Positions 27,083 to 35,811 of a stretch of 64,000 nucleotides of DNA are shown piece by piece. Source of the DNA: Natrinema ejinorense. GTDB taxonomy: Archaea > Halobacteriota > Halobacteria > Halobacteriales > Natrialbaceae. Position numbers and translations under genes: made by a program. Where the stretch lies: positions 930,001 through 994,000 of the forward strand of contig NZ_NXNI01000001.1 of the NCBI RefSeq assembly GCF_002494345.1. The letters are read 5' to 3'. The notes under the pieces were generated by a model. The model saw only the letters and a list, made by a program, of their open reading frames with translations, did not search any database and had not been told where the DNA came from. Positions within the stretch are counted from its first letter, which is position 1. Each line of letters opens with the position of its first letter.

Positions 27083-27982
27083 TCAGGCCTCCAGTATCTC
27101 GTCGTCGTCGCTATCGGGGACGACGAGCGACCCGTCGAGGACGGTCACGCCGCGGCCGCCGACCTGTACGGCTCCGTCGAGGCGAACCCGAACCTGGCCC
27201 GGCCGGTCGACGTAGTGGCCCTGCTCGAGTCGGAGCTCCGCGGGGAGATCGCCGTCGAAGGCGTCGAAGCGGTCGAGGTACGCGGCGGCGGCTCCGCTCG
27301 CGGTGCCGGTGACGGGGTCCTCCGGAACCCCCGCTCCCGGCGCAAACATGCGTCCGTGGACCGTCGATTCGGCCTCGAGTGCGTCGAAGGTGAACAGATA
27401 GATCCCGGTCGCATCGAGGTCGTCGGTGAGCGCCTCGATCGCGGTCAGGTCGGGTTCGGCCGCGCCGACGTCCGAGAGGTACGTGATCGGGACGATCAGA
27501 AACGGGAGCCCGGTCGACGCCACCGCGAGGGGCAGGTCGGCGCTGGCTCCTTCGAGGGCGGCCCGATCGACGCCCAGCGCGTCGGCGACGCGGTCGTAGC
27601 CGACGTCGACCTCGCGGATCGTCGGCTCGTCCTGTGTCATCCAGACCGTGCCGTCGCCCTCGAGTTCGATCTCGAGCGTGCCGACGTTCGTCTCGAGGGT
27701 CGTCGTCCCGGGCTCGAGACCCTCGTCGTGGAGGTGTGCGAACGTCCCGATCGTCGCGTGACCACAGAGATCGACCTCCTGCGTGGGCGTGAAGTATCTG
27801 ATTCGGCGGTCGGCGGTCTCGCTCGAGCGAAGGAAGGCGGTCTCGCTGACGGCCATCTCGGCGGCGATCGTCTGCATCTGCTCGCTCGAGAGTCCGTCCG
27901 CGTCCGGAACGACGCCGGCCGGGTTCCCGGTCAGCGGTTCGTCGGTGAAGGCATCGACCTGCAAGACCCGAATCGTCTCCAT
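27083..27982 (-). CDS. PhzF family isomerase-like protein
   Basis: A 299-residue diaminopimelate-epimerase-fold protein starting at ATG 27982 (METIRVLQVDAF). The catalytic glutamate of the family is Glu47 in VSETAFL, and the CGHATIG motif follows near 75-81. The PVTGTASG segment near 225-232 forms the second half of the active site. PhzF relatives isomerise dihydro-anthranilate-type compounds; outside phenazine clusters the substrate is unknown. The gene lies directly downstream of a decayed alpha/beta hydrolase, and a fragment of a second phzF copy is found at 30500-30590. Confidence 0.88.
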   Translation of the reverse strand: METIRVLQVDAFTDEPLTGNPAGVVPDADGLSSEQMQTIAAEMAVSETAFLRSSETADRRIRYFTPTQEVDLCGHATIGTFAHLHDEGLEPGTTTLETNVGTLEIELEGDGTVWMTQDEPTIREVDVGYDRVADALGVDRAALEGASADLPLAVASTGLPFLIVPITYLSDVGAAEPDLTAIEALTDDLDATGIYLFTFDALEAESTVHGRMFAPGAGVPEDPVTGTASGAAAAYLDRFDAFDGDLPAELRLEQGHYVDRPGQVRVRLDGAVQVGGRGVTVLDGSLVVPDSDDDEILEA

Positions 27983-28059
27983 ACAACGTGGGTCGTGCGA
28001 CCGGCGTATGAAACCTCGGTCGTCGCCACGATACCGGCGCTCGACCACGCCGGTCGCCG

Positions 28060-28485
28060 CTACCTACTCCCCTGCAGGCCGTCGATCCAAGCGACGAGAT
28101 CGTCGAGAACGGGTTGGTCAGGTCGTTCCGCAGTCGATATTCGAACCGGACGGTCCCTCGCCGGGCATAAACTGATGATTGAGTCCCCTCGTACTGCTCG
28201 AAGTCGGTGGTGTCGCACCCCTCGAGCGCCGCCTGCCACTGTTCGAAGTCGTCCCCGACGGTGACCCTGAAATCGCGGTCGCCCTGCTGGAACAACAAGG
28301 GATATCGATCGACTGGGCGGTCGCGACCTGTTCGTAGTCGTCGAGACTGTCCTAGAACGCGCCGGGGGGAGCCGAGAATGGTATCCGATGGATCGTGTCC
28401 CCGTTCCGAATCCGCTCGAGTCGGCCCGGATCGCCGCTCCTCTTCCGTTCGCCGTTGACGAATCGATCGCCGGCCTACGCGAATC
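28060..28485 (-). pseudogene. decayed copy of the DUF3887-alpha/beta-hydrolase gene
   Basis: Reading the minus strand in pieces recovers a homologue of the intact hydrolase at 30594-31931. RFVNGERKRSGDPGRLER (N-terminal domain) jumps directly into RIRNGDTIHR...APPGAF (C-terminal domain), so the whole catalytic core is deleted. A TAG at 28352-28354 replaces the tryptophan codon of AFWDSL. A frameshift near 28300 precedes FQQGDRDFRVTVGDDFEQW, and two more lie around YEGLNHQFMPG and VRFEYRLRNDL before the end QPVLDDLVAWIDGLQ. It stops 78 bp upstream of the phzF start. Confidence 0.85.
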
Positions 28486-28840
28486 GTCCTTGCGATCGGA
28501 TATGCAATGACGTTCAGTGACTCCTATAGTCGTCGTTCACTCCCTTGATGGCGACCTAGCTGTCGCCCAGAGCGTCGGCGATGTGCTCACAATCGACGTC
28601 GACCTTGCGGTACGCGGTTGCGCTTGCTGAATATGGCTTGCTCACGGGCGGGTCTAACACGGTTTGTGACCGTCCTGACGCACTGGTTTCTCTCAGGGCT
28701 GTCTATACTCAATACAGTTATCGATTGACAAAATACCTCGTAACACTCTTATTAGACAACTATATTTGATTCAAACCAAAATTTAAAACAATAAATTGAC
28801 CAAATATCGACCCTAGCTATAAGATATATTTAGCAATAAT
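28486..28840. other. AT-rich junction region
   Basis: No supported gene. GC falls sharply from about 28690 to 28860, unlike the flanks. A 62-codon plus-strand frame at 28581-28769 has no recognisable family. The segment forms the left edge of the AT-rich two-gene cargo. Confidence 0.5.
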
Positions 28841-28850
28841 ATAAAAATTT
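28841..28850 (+). promoter_or_regulatory. box A (TATA) of the exported-protein gene
   Basis: The string ataaaaattt lies about 30 bases before the ATG at 28878. A GGTGGA purine-rich Shine-Dalgarno-like element at about 28860-28864 gives a short leader with a plausible ribosome site. Confidence 0.45.
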
Positions 28851-28877
28851 AATCATCAGGGTGGATGACTACTGGCT

Positions 28878-29954
28878 ATGCCGATAGGAAATAGAAGCCG
28901 CCGTAAAGCACTGAAAATGTTCGGAACTGTTGCGATGGGAGGTATCCTGTCTCTCGGAGCAATCCCAGTCCAGGGAACGAAGGCTGTGAGTCGCCCTGTT
29001 CGGGCCAGAGGGATGCGTACCATTCGTCGGATCCCCCAAGAGAATGGATATATTCGAGAAGTCGAATTTAAGATTGAAGAAACAAATCCAATATCGGTTA
29101 ATTCGAAAGATGAATCAATTATAATGAGTACCGAATCCGGCAATTATAATCCTGAAGTCAGGCCAGGCAATACAGTTGACTTCGGGAAGGACGAACTGAA
29201 GATTGATAAAGAGATGTTCAAAGATACTGAACAAGCAGTCAAATCTCAGCGTTCGGGAAAGGATGAACCGGACGTGATTGAATATAAAGATACAGCAATC
29301 CTGGGGACTGTCGAGCAACACTATGCCCAGGAGATGCGGATGCGGGACGCACTTTTAGCCGCCGACTCTATCTCCTCGCAGGCAGAATCGAATCCGCTAC
29401 TTGCTGCAGATTGTTCGAAGTATACGTACAATGGGGACAACCCGTCTGATCGGGACGACCTTGCCGAGCGGACAGCACCGATTAATCTCGCATGGGATAA
29501 TGGAAAAGATGCGTCGGACATACAGGATGAGATGCAGGATGAAGGCTGGGGATCGCCGTGGCCATCCAGTGATAAATACATCTTCGAGGATGAAGACACG
29601 GTCAAGGCACAGGATGAACATATAAAAAGGAATATTCCCCCTAGTTCGGTACCGACCCAGTATCACGTCCGAGCCTATGATCTCTCCGGCGTTGACAATC
29701 TAGAGATTGTCGGTGCAGGTCACAGAGACCCGCCGGATCACAACCAGGGCTGCGAATGGGTCGGTATCGGCTGTGGTGTCAACTGGAGAGTATCAGAGAC
29801 ACGCGGGGAAGTATCGGACGAGTGGACAGACGTGAAAACAAAATACGCAGGAAACGCAAATATGGACTCTGCCTCCGGCAATTACGATTATATCGAGGGA
29901 GATATCAAAGACGATGGTGACAGTATCGGATGTCCTCCCTTCTGTCCGGTATAA
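28878..29954 (+). CDS. exported protein with possible LssY-C-like domain
   Basis: A 358-residue protein of unusually low GC. The N-terminus (NRSRRKALKMFGTVAMGGILSLGAIPVQG) is a Tat-like export signal without a lipobox. Residues about 30-160 are charged and repeat-poor. Residues about 190-300 have an order of motifs that reminds me of LssY-C domains: APINLAWDN, DIQDEMQDEGWG, then QYHVRAYDLSG and IVGAGHRDPPDHN. This similarity is pattern-based and unverified. Cysteines are few: CSKY, GCEWVGIGCG and the terminal CPPFCPV. It is followed by a membrane protein on the same strand; together they look like a transferred cargo. Confidence 0.6.
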   Translation: MPIGNRSRRKALKMFGTVAMGGILSLGAIPVQGTKAVSRPVRARGMRTIRRIPQENGYIREVEFKIEETNPISVNSKDESIIMSTESGNYNPEVRPGNTVDFGKDELKIDKEMFKDTEQAVKSQRSGKDEPDVIEYKDTAILGTVEQHYAQEMRMRDALLAADSISSQAESNPLLAADCSKYTYNGDNPSDRDDLAERTAPINLAWDNGKDASDIQDEMQDEGWGSPWPSSDKYIFEDEDTVKAQDEHIKRNIPPSSVPTQYHVRAYDLSGVDNLEIVGAGHRDPPDHNQGCEWVGIGCGVNWRVSETRGEVSDEWTDVKTKYAGNANMDSASGNYDYIEGDIKDDGDSIGCPPFCPV

Positions 29955-29992
29955 CGTAGCAACTATTTGCACGCCAGCAGTACTGAAATATT

Positions 29993-30499
29993 ATGCAGGG
30001 AAGTATTGACCCGGCCTTTGGGAGCAGGCCGGTTAATGCAGCCGTCTCGATCGTGCTCGCATCGGTTGCCCTTCTAGGACTGTATGTCCTTCAGAAGCGA
30101 GCCGACACACCGGAAGGTGGCGCTGCAGCCAGCAGCGTCTGGTACGTCATAATCTGTTCTGTGGTCTATCTTAGCCCGCGATATGTACATGATACGTTTG
30201 CATCCGGTGTCTTCAGGTTCCAGTATCTCCTCTGGGTCTTCACGATCGTCGTTCCGCTAGTGGCGCTTCAGGCCGGAGTCCCAGTGTACATTTTTGCAAC
30301 CCGTGGAAACGTGGGCGCGTTAGTCGGGTTGTTCGCTGCGACTACCCTCACGTTTTGGGGACTACTGGGAACAGGTGGCGAGTCGGACATCTTAGTTGGG
30401 TATCCCTACGCTATGTTTCCGGCCGCCGTCCTCATCATTTCAGTTACTACTGGCGTGGATGTCGCTACCCGCAAAGTGACAAAACGGGTTGGTACGTGA
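29993..30499 (+). CDS. five-helix membrane protein, partner of the exported protein
   Basis: A 168-residue integral membrane protein with about five helices (VSIVLASVALLGLYVL, VWYVIICSVVYLS, YLLWVFTIVVPLVAL, ALVGLFAATTLTFWGLLG and FPAAVLIISVTTGV). It begins 38 bp after the exported protein's stop, and the pair is likely co-transcribed. An immunity or anchoring role is conceivable given the context, but the sequence itself shows no such motif. Its last codons run straight into a fragment of a phzF copy, so its 3' end marks the right edge of the inserted cargo. Confidence 0.6.
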   Translation: MQGSIDPAFGSRPVNAAVSIVLASVALLGLYVLQKRADTPEGGAAASSVWYVIICSVVYLSPRYVHDTFASGVFRFQYLLWVFTIVVPLVALQAGVPVYIFATRGNVGALVGLFAATTLTFWGLLGTGGESDILVGYPYAMFPAAVLIISVTTGVDVATRKVTKRVGT

Positions 30500-30590
30500 G
30501 CCGCCGACCCGCACGCCATCCGCGAGCCGCACGCGAACCAGACCCGGGCGGTCGACGGAGTGCCCCTGCTCGAGTCGTGGCTCCCCGGTC
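30500..30590 (-). pseudogene. C-terminal fragment of a second phzF
   Basis: In one minus-strand frame this stretch reads LEQGHSVDRPGLVRVRLADG and then VRVGGS. That aligns with LEQGHYVDRPGQVRVRLDGA and VQVGGR near the C-terminus of the intact PhzF at 27083-27982. The DNA is visibly similar too. It starts four bases after the stop of the intact hydrolase, which reproduces the hydrolase-then-phzF order of the other copy. Everything upstream of the fragment is missing. Confidence 0.78.
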
Positions 30591-30593
30591 GGG

Positions 30594-31931
30594 CTACAGG
30601 TCGTCGATCCAGTCCACGAGATCGTCGACGACCCGCTCTGCGACGTTGTTCCGGACGGCGTACTCGAACTCCACCGACTCGCCGTCGCCCGGCATAAAGA
30701 GGTGATTGAGGCCGTCGTAGCTCTCGAACGTCGTCGCCGACCTGCCATCGAGTTCGGATCGCCACAGCTCGAGGTCGTCGGCCACGGTAACCTGGAAGTC
30801 GCGCTCGCCCTGGAGCAAGTATAGGGGAACGTCGACGTCCGCCGTGGTTCCCAGGTGGTCGTACGACCCGAGGCTGTCCCAGAACGCGCCCGGTTTGCCC
30901 AGGAGCATCTCGTCGGCCTCGTACTCGCCCGATCGAACGCGTTCGATCTCCGCCGACCAGGTTTCGAAGACCTGCTCGAGGTCGGCCCACTCGTGGTCGC
31001 CGACCGACACCTTGTATTCGAGTTGCTCGAGGGTGAGGTCGTGGTAGGGTCGTGCGGGTGCGGCGAGTCCGACGACGCCGGCGAGCTCGCCGTCTCGAGC
31101 GGCGATTCTGGGGGCTGCCCGGCCGCCGAGGCCGTGGCCGACGACGACGATCCGATCCGAATCGACTCCCTCGGTCGACCGAAGGCGATCGACCGCGACC
31201 AGCGCGTCGTCGACGGTGACGTGATCGAGGGTGTACGCACCGGGTTGGACCTCGCATGCGGGCACGCGCTTGTCGTACCGAAGGGACGCGATTCCCTGGG
31301 TCGCGAGCCCCTCGGCGAGATCCGTAAACAGCTGCGTTCCGCCGCGAGCGGTGTCGCCGGTCACTGGTCCGGAGTCGTGGATCAGGACGACGCCGGGAGC
31401 CTCGTCGGCGGTCGCAGAGGTGGTAACGGTCCCCGGCAGGGAACAGTCGTCGGCCGCGAGCGTCACGTCCTCGTCGGAGACCGCACTCGAGTCGACGTAG
31501 GACGGTCGTTCGTACTCGTCGGTGATCCCGCAGTCGAGGAGTCGCGACTCGCTGTCGACGATGACGCGGCAGTCGTGTTCACTCCGGGCAAACGCCAGCC
31601 GCAGATCGACCGCGTTGGCCTCGTCACCCGCCGTCACGTCCGTGCCGACGATGTCCTCGAACGCGCCCCCGATCGCAGTATAGGCCATCCAGAGTCGCTC
31701 GAGGCGGCCGGGATCGCCGTAGCGCTCTCGGTTACCCGAGACGAAACGCTCGCTTGCTTGCTCGAATCGATCGTTCGCGAGTTCCTCGACGAACGCCACC
31801 GCCGTCTCGTCGGCAGTCTCCGTCCCGGCGTCCTCGTCCGTCGTGTCGGAGAGTAGATCGGCACAGCCGGCCACTGCCGACGCTGTCGCCGTCGATACCG
31901 CCGCGAGTACGGTTCGTCGTCGGGGTGCCAT
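30594..31931 (-). CDS. Tat lipoprotein: DUF3887-like domain + alpha/beta hydrolase lacking the serine
   Basis: A 445-residue exported protein from ATG 31931. A Tat lipoprotein signal (RRRTVLAAVST...SAVAGC) is followed by a DUF3887-like helical domain (about 40-150). An alpha/beta-hydrolase domain of the BAAT/dienelactone type follows, with oxyanion region VVLIHDSGP. The nucleophile elbow reads VVGHGLGG, where Gly267 stands in place of the usual catalytic serine (GHSLGG). The acid (LLQGERDFQV) and histidine (YDGLNHLF) are retained. Unless another residue substitutes, it should not hydrolyse esters and may only bind ligand. A decayed paralogue lies at 28060-28485. Confidence 0.85.
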   Translation of the reverse strand: MAPRRRTVLAAVSTATASAVAGCADLLSDTTDEDAGTETADETAVAFVEELANDRFEQASERFVSGNRERYGDPGRLERLWMAYTAIGGAFEDIVGTDVTAGDEANAVDLRLAFARSEHDCRVIVDSESRLLDCGITDEYERPSYVDSSAVSDEDVTLAADDCSLPGTVTTSATADEAPGVVLIHDSGPVTGDTARGGTQLFTDLAEGLATQGIASLRYDKRVPACEVQPGAYTLDHVTVDDALVAVDRLRSTEGVDSDRIVVVGHGLGGRAAPRIAARDGELAGVVGLAAPARPYHDLTLEQLEYKVSVGDHEWADLEQVFETWSAEIERVRSGEYEADEMLLGKPGAFWDSLGSYDHLGTTADVDVPLYLLQGERDFQVTVADDLELWRSELDGRSATTFESYDGLNHLFMPGDGESVEFEYAVRNNVAERVVDDLVDWIDDL

Positions 31932-32016
31932 CGATACCGAACCGTCCACGGTCCGTCGGATAAAGACGAGGTCGTTTCTCTGTGACTGTATTCGATCCCG
32001 ATACGTTCTCCGGGGC

Positions 32017-33462
32017 TCAGTCGTCTCCCGGTTCCTCGAGCGGATCCGTGTGATCGTGATCCGCCATCGGTGGGAGGTCACCCGACTCGTGCGTTCCGAC
32101 TGGGGGGCGGTTGACTTCCGCGGCGGGCGACGACTCGAGGTCGGTCCGTGCCTCACCCTCGATCGCCTCCATCTCGCCGTCCTCACGCGCATCCTGATCG
32201 ATCCGCATCGAGCAGAAGTCGGCCCCGCACATCGAGCAAAAGCGGGCCTCTTTGTAGTTGTCACCGGGCAGGGTCTGGTCGTGGAACGACCGGGCGCGGT
32301 CGGGGTCGAGCGCGAGATCGAACTGCTCGCGCCAGTCGAACTCGTAGCGGGCTTCCGAGAGCGCGTCGTCCCAGTCGCGCGCGCCGGGGCGTTCGTTGCC
32401 CACGTCGCCGGCGTGGGCGGCGATCCGGTACGCTGCGAGGCCGTCGCGAACGTCCTCCTCCTCGGGAAGGCCGAGGTGTTCCTTCGGCGTGACGTAACAC
32501 AGCATCGCCGCGCCGGCCTGGGCCGCCATCGCCGCACCGATGGCGCTCGTGATGTGGTCGTAACCCGGCGCGATGTCGGTCACCAGTGGACCGAGCACGT
32601 AGAAGGGAGCACCGTCGCAGACCTCCTGCTGGCGCTCGACGTTCTCGGCAACCTTGTGCATCGGTACGTGGCCCGGCCCTTCGACCATCACCTGAACGCC
32701 GTGATCCCAGCCCACCCGCGTGAGTTCCCCCAGGGTGTCGAGTTCGGCGTACTGGGCCTCGTCGCAGGCGTCGGCCAGACAGCCCGGTCGCAGACTGTCA
32801 CCGAGACTGAAGGTGACATCGTGCTCGGCGAAGATCTCACAGATTTCGTGGAAGACCTGATAGAACGGGTTCTGGTCGCCGTTTTCCTCCATCCACTTGG
32901 CCATGATCGACCCGCCCCGCGAGACGATGCCGGTCTTTCGCCCGTCGGTCAGCGGCAGGTGCTCGGCGAGGATCCCCGCGTGGATCGTCATGTAGTCGAC
33001 GCCCTGTTTCGCCTGTTTCTCGACGATCTCGAGCAGCAATTCTTTCGTGATATCCTCGGGACTACCCGCCTGCTTGACCGCCTCGTACAGGGGCACCGTC
33101 CCGAGCGGCACCGGCGAGTGATCGATGTGGGCTTCCCGGATCTCGTCGAGGTCGCTTCCGGTGCCGAGATCCATCACCGTGTCCGCGCCGTAGTGGACGG
33201 CGGTGTGGAGCTTCTCGAGTTCCGTCTCGAGGTCGCTGGTCGTCTCGCTGTTACCGATGTTGGCGTTGACCTTCGTCGCGAACTCGCGGCCGATGACCAT
33301 CGCGTCGAGGGCGTCGTGATTGACGTTAGCCGGAATGACGGCCTGCCCCTCGGCGACTTGCTCGCGGACGAACTCCGGATCGCGGTTCTCTCGTTCGGCG
33401 ACTCGCTCCATTTCGGCTGTCACCGTTCCCTCGCGGGCGGCCTGAATCTGTGTACGCGCCAT
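32017..33462 (-). CDS. thiC: phosphomethylpyrimidine synthase ThiC
   Basis: A 481-residue radical-SAM enzyme that rearranges aminoimidazole ribotide into the HMP-P pyrimidine of thiamine. The Fe-S motif CSMCGADFC (CX2CX4C) lies near residues 407-415, as expected close to the C-terminus. Conserved stretches such as [18 protein letters not shown] and [12 protein letters not shown] are present. The acidic C-terminal tail is haloarchaeal. The TATA box lies so close to the ATG that no room remains for a TPP riboswitch. No other thi gene is adjacent. Confidence 0.97.
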   Translation of the reverse strand: MARTQIQAAREGTVTAEMERVAERENRDPEFVREQVAEGQAVIPANVNHDALDAMVIGREFATKVNANIGNSETTSDLETELEKLHTAVHYGADTVMDLGTGSDLDEIREAHIDHSPVPLGTVPLYEAVKQAGSPEDITKELLLEIVEKQAKQGVDYMTIHAGILAEHLPLTDGRKTGIVSRGGSIMAKWMEENGDQNPFYQVFHEICEIFAEHDVTFSLGDSLRPGCLADACDEAQYAELDTLGELTRVGWDHGVQVMVEGPGHVPMHKVAENVERQQEVCDGAPFYVLGPLVTDIAPGYDHITSAIGAAMAAQAGAAMLCYVTPKEHLGLPEEEDVRDGLAAYRIAAHAGDVGNERPGARDWDDALSEARYEFDWREQFDLALDPDRARSFHDQTLPGDNYKEARFCSMCGADFCSMRIDQDAREDGEMEAIEGEARTDLESSPAAEVNRPPVGTHESGDLPPMADHDHTDPLEEPGDD

Positions 33463-33487
33463 CGATAACTAGGTTGTATGATCGAGT

Positions 33488-33496
33488 TATAAATAA
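33488..33496 (-). promoter_or_regulatory. box A of thiC
   Basis: tatttataa on the minus strand lies about 30 bases upstream of the thiC start, predicting a transcript with a leader of only about five bases. Confidence 0.5.
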
Positions 33497-33615
33497 CTAC
33501 CTACGGCCGCACACGGCGTCGCTGAACGACCGCTCGAGAGAGTGCAGGAGTGACCGAATGTAGTATGCCAGACGAGCCAGCGTCCGACGAGGGACGAATT
33601 CGGCGCGACGTGCAA

Positions 33616-34908
33616 TCACTGCAGGGTTGCAACCGGGCCGCCACGAATTCGAAGCGTTACCGACTCCGTCGCGTCGTCGGGAATCGACACCGGAACCGAC
33701 ACCGTCGCTCGTCCCTGCGAACCGTCACGGGTCGCGATCGAAGTCGTCCGCCGCTCGTCGTCGATACCCAGCCAGTACTTCCCGGAATCGGCGGCAATCG
33801 TCGCCGAGACGCCGACGGTCTCACCCGGCCGCAGTTCCCCCTCGACGGTGAGCGATTCGAGGGTCAGCGACGGCTCGTGGAAGTCGACCTCGAGCGTGCG
33901 GTCCAGCGTCGTCCTGTAGACTGGCACCGCTTCCTCGTCGCCCGGCTCGGCGGTGAGTATCTCCACGCCCAGTTCGCGTTCGACGTTCGCGATCCGGTTA
34001 CAGATCGTCTGTCGGGAGGAGCCGGCAAAGAGGAGCCCGACGAGACCGCCGTCCTCGAGGAAGACCGCGGAGCCACTGTCGCCGGGTTCGGAGAGCGGGC
34101 CGGCGACGAGCTGGTCGCGGAACAGGATCGGCCCCTGCTCGCCGAACTCGACGCGGACGCTCGCGCTCGTCGCTTCGATCGCGGCGCTCGTGACGCCGGT
34201 CGTTCGACCCGTCTTCGTCACCGTTTCGCCCCGGAGGTCATCGTACCCCTCGCGTCGAATACCCGTCGGCCAGGCCTCGTCCAGCCCGGCGTACGTCACC
34301 GACTCCCGATCCGGCTCGACCGAGCGGGCGGCGACGTCGACGAGGCCCCCGTTCTCGACCGGGACGTAGCCGACGAGATCCCCGACCGTGTCGTCCGCGT
34401 CGCCACCGTCGGCCGGCGACGGCTGGAGAATGGATTCGCCGAACTCGGCGGCGTTCGAGCGAGCGTAGACGTGATTGTTCGACAGTCGGACGAGATCGCC
34501 GCTCTCGACGCTCTCTGCCCAGGTCGCGGCTCCGTCGATGGGGTCGTCGATCCGGGCCGGATACGGCCCGCCGGTTCCGGCCGTCGAGTCCGCGTTTATC
34601 TCGCTGACGCCAGCGGGGACGGGCCGATGGCGGCCCTGTCGGTCCTCTGCGGCCTCGGGCATCGGCTCGAGGGTCGACAGCGCGTCGAATCCCTCGCGCG
34701 TCTCGTCGTAGCCCGAGTCGACGACGCTGACGTCGACGTCGTCGCCGGCCGCAGCCACGCGTGTTTCGACGTCGTCCTCGTCGGCGAGGCAGTCTCGCGG
34801 CCGTTTTTGCGAGACGAAAACTGTCACCCGGTCTTCAGCCGAATCGTAGTCCACGCCGATCACGTTCTCGCATTCGAGGAGGTACTCGTAGTCTTGCGTA
34901 GAGGGCAT
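33616..34908 (-). CDS. trypsin-fold serine protease-like protein (Nal1-type)
   Basis: A 430-residue protein without a signal peptide. Residues about 5-90 form a small alpha/beta domain. A chymotrypsin-like double barrel follows. RLSNNHVYARSN (about 143-154) supplies the likely catalytic His, LVDVAARS the Asp region, and EPGDSGSAVFLEDGGLVGLLF (about 270-290) the Ser in GDSGS. Last comes a C-terminal immunoglobulin-like beta domain (LTVEGELRPGETVGVSATI). This resembles NNHV...GDSGS proteases related to plant Nal1 and bacterial trypsin-like peptidases that act inside cells. Substrate unknown. Confidence 0.75.
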   Translation of the reverse strand: MPSTQDYEYLLECENVIGVDYDSAEDRVTVFVSQKRPRDCLADEDDVETRVAAAGDDVDVSVVDSGYDETREGFDALSTLEPMPEAAEDRQGRHRPVPAGVSEINADSTAGTGGPYPARIDDPIDGAATWAESVESGDLVRLSNNHVYARSNAAEFGESILQPSPADGGDADDTVGDLVGYVPVENGGLVDVAARSVEPDRESVTYAGLDEAWPTGIRREGYDDLRGETVTKTGRTTGVTSAAIEATSASVRVEFGEQGPILFRDQLVAGPLSEPGDSGSAVFLEDGGLVGLLFAGSSRQTICNRIANVERELGVEILTAEPGDEEAVPVYRTTLDRTLEVDFHEPSLTLESLTVEGELRPGETVGVSATIAADSGKYWLGIDDERRTTSIATRDGSQGRATVSVPVSIPDDATESVTLRIRGGPVATLQ

Positions 34909-35042
34909 CTTCAGTTAATGGAGACGACCGTCCCGAAGTTATTACTGTTCACTATTATTTGAGGTCTGTCGACGTGAAGCGGACGGTGATTTCAGCCAAC
35001 TTAAGGGGGCCGCGCTCGAGTCACCGGGTAGGTGGCCATCAG

Positions 35043-35741
35043 ATGTCCGACCTACCGGACGATTTCGACTGTACGATAACCAACTGGGAGTACATTTACG
35101 GCCTGTGTCGGGACGTGGCCGACGACGTCCGCGACGACGAGTTCGAGCCGGACGTCGTCGTCGCACTGGCACGGGGCGGCTGGTTCGCCGGCCGGTGTCT
35201 CTGTGACTTCCTCGGGCTGAACGACCTGACGAGCCTGAAGATGGAACACTACGTCGGCACCGCCGAGAAATCCGGCGAGCCGACCGTCCGCTACCCGATG
35301 CCCGAGGGCAGCGTCGAAGACAAGGACGTACTCATCATCGACGACATCGCCGACACCGGCGGCTCGATCGAACGCGCCTACGAGTACGTCGACGACCGCG
35401 ACGCCGGCGAGGTCCGCACTGCGACCCTGCAACTGCTTGGCACCAGCGAGTTCCAACCCGACTACGTCGGCGAACGCCTCGAGGAGTGGACCTGGATCGT
35501 CTACCCGTGGAACTTCATCGAAGATCTGATCGATCTCATCTCGAGTGCGATGGCCAAAGCCGACCAGGAGACGTTCACGAACGAGGAGATCCGCCACTTC
35601 CTCACCGAACACCACGGCATCGAACGCATCGAGATGGAGATCGCCCAGCCCGACCGGCTGTCGGAGGTTCTACGCGAGATGGACCGACGCGAGGTCCTCG
35701 AGTCGGTCGGGGCCGAGGAGTGGACGCTCGTCGAGGAATAA
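35043..35741 (+). CDS. phosphoribosyltransferase
   Basis: A 232-residue type-I phosphoribosyltransferase from ATG 35043 (MSDLPDDFD). The PRPP loop VLIIDDIADTGGS lies at about 97-109, with a preceding hood region ARGGWFAGRCLCDFL. The C-terminal 80 residues add a winged-helix-like tail (TNEEIRHFLTEHHGIERIEM) not found in bacterial Gpt. Haloarchaeal homologues are annotated as xanthine/hypoxanthine phosphoribosyltransferases for purine salvage, and the sequence fits that without proving the base used. Confidence 0.88.
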   Translation: MSDLPDDFDCTITNWEYIYGLCRDVADDVRDDEFEPDVVVALARGGWFAGRCLCDFLGLNDLTSLKMEHYVGTAEKSGEPTVRYPMPEGSVEDKDVLIIDDIADTGGSIERAYEYVDDRDAGEVRTATLQLLGTSEFQPDYVGERLEEWTWIVYPWNFIEDLIDLISSAMAKADQETFTNEEIRHFLTEHHGIERIEMEIAQPDRLSEVLREMDRREVLESVGAEEWTLVEE

Positions 35742-35811
35742 CTCGTTTCTGCAGCTGTTTTCGGGAAGAGAAGCGCTGGTCGACTGCTCGAGTCAGCGCC
35801 CGACCAGGTGG

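Noticed and set aside
28878-29954. Halocin-type peptide antibiotic precursor
   Set aside because: A Tat-like signal and a C-terminal CPPFCPV are suggestive, but the cysteine content is too low for a HalC8-like peptide and no similarity is evident; kept only as a general secreted-effector idea.
32261-32500. Small ORFs inside thiC
   Set aside because: Alternative-frame shadows of thiC with Arg-rich composition.
33463-33500. TPP riboswitch upstream of thiC
   Set aside because: The predicted box A leaves a leader of only a few bases, too short for the aptamer, and no conserved aptamer words are present.
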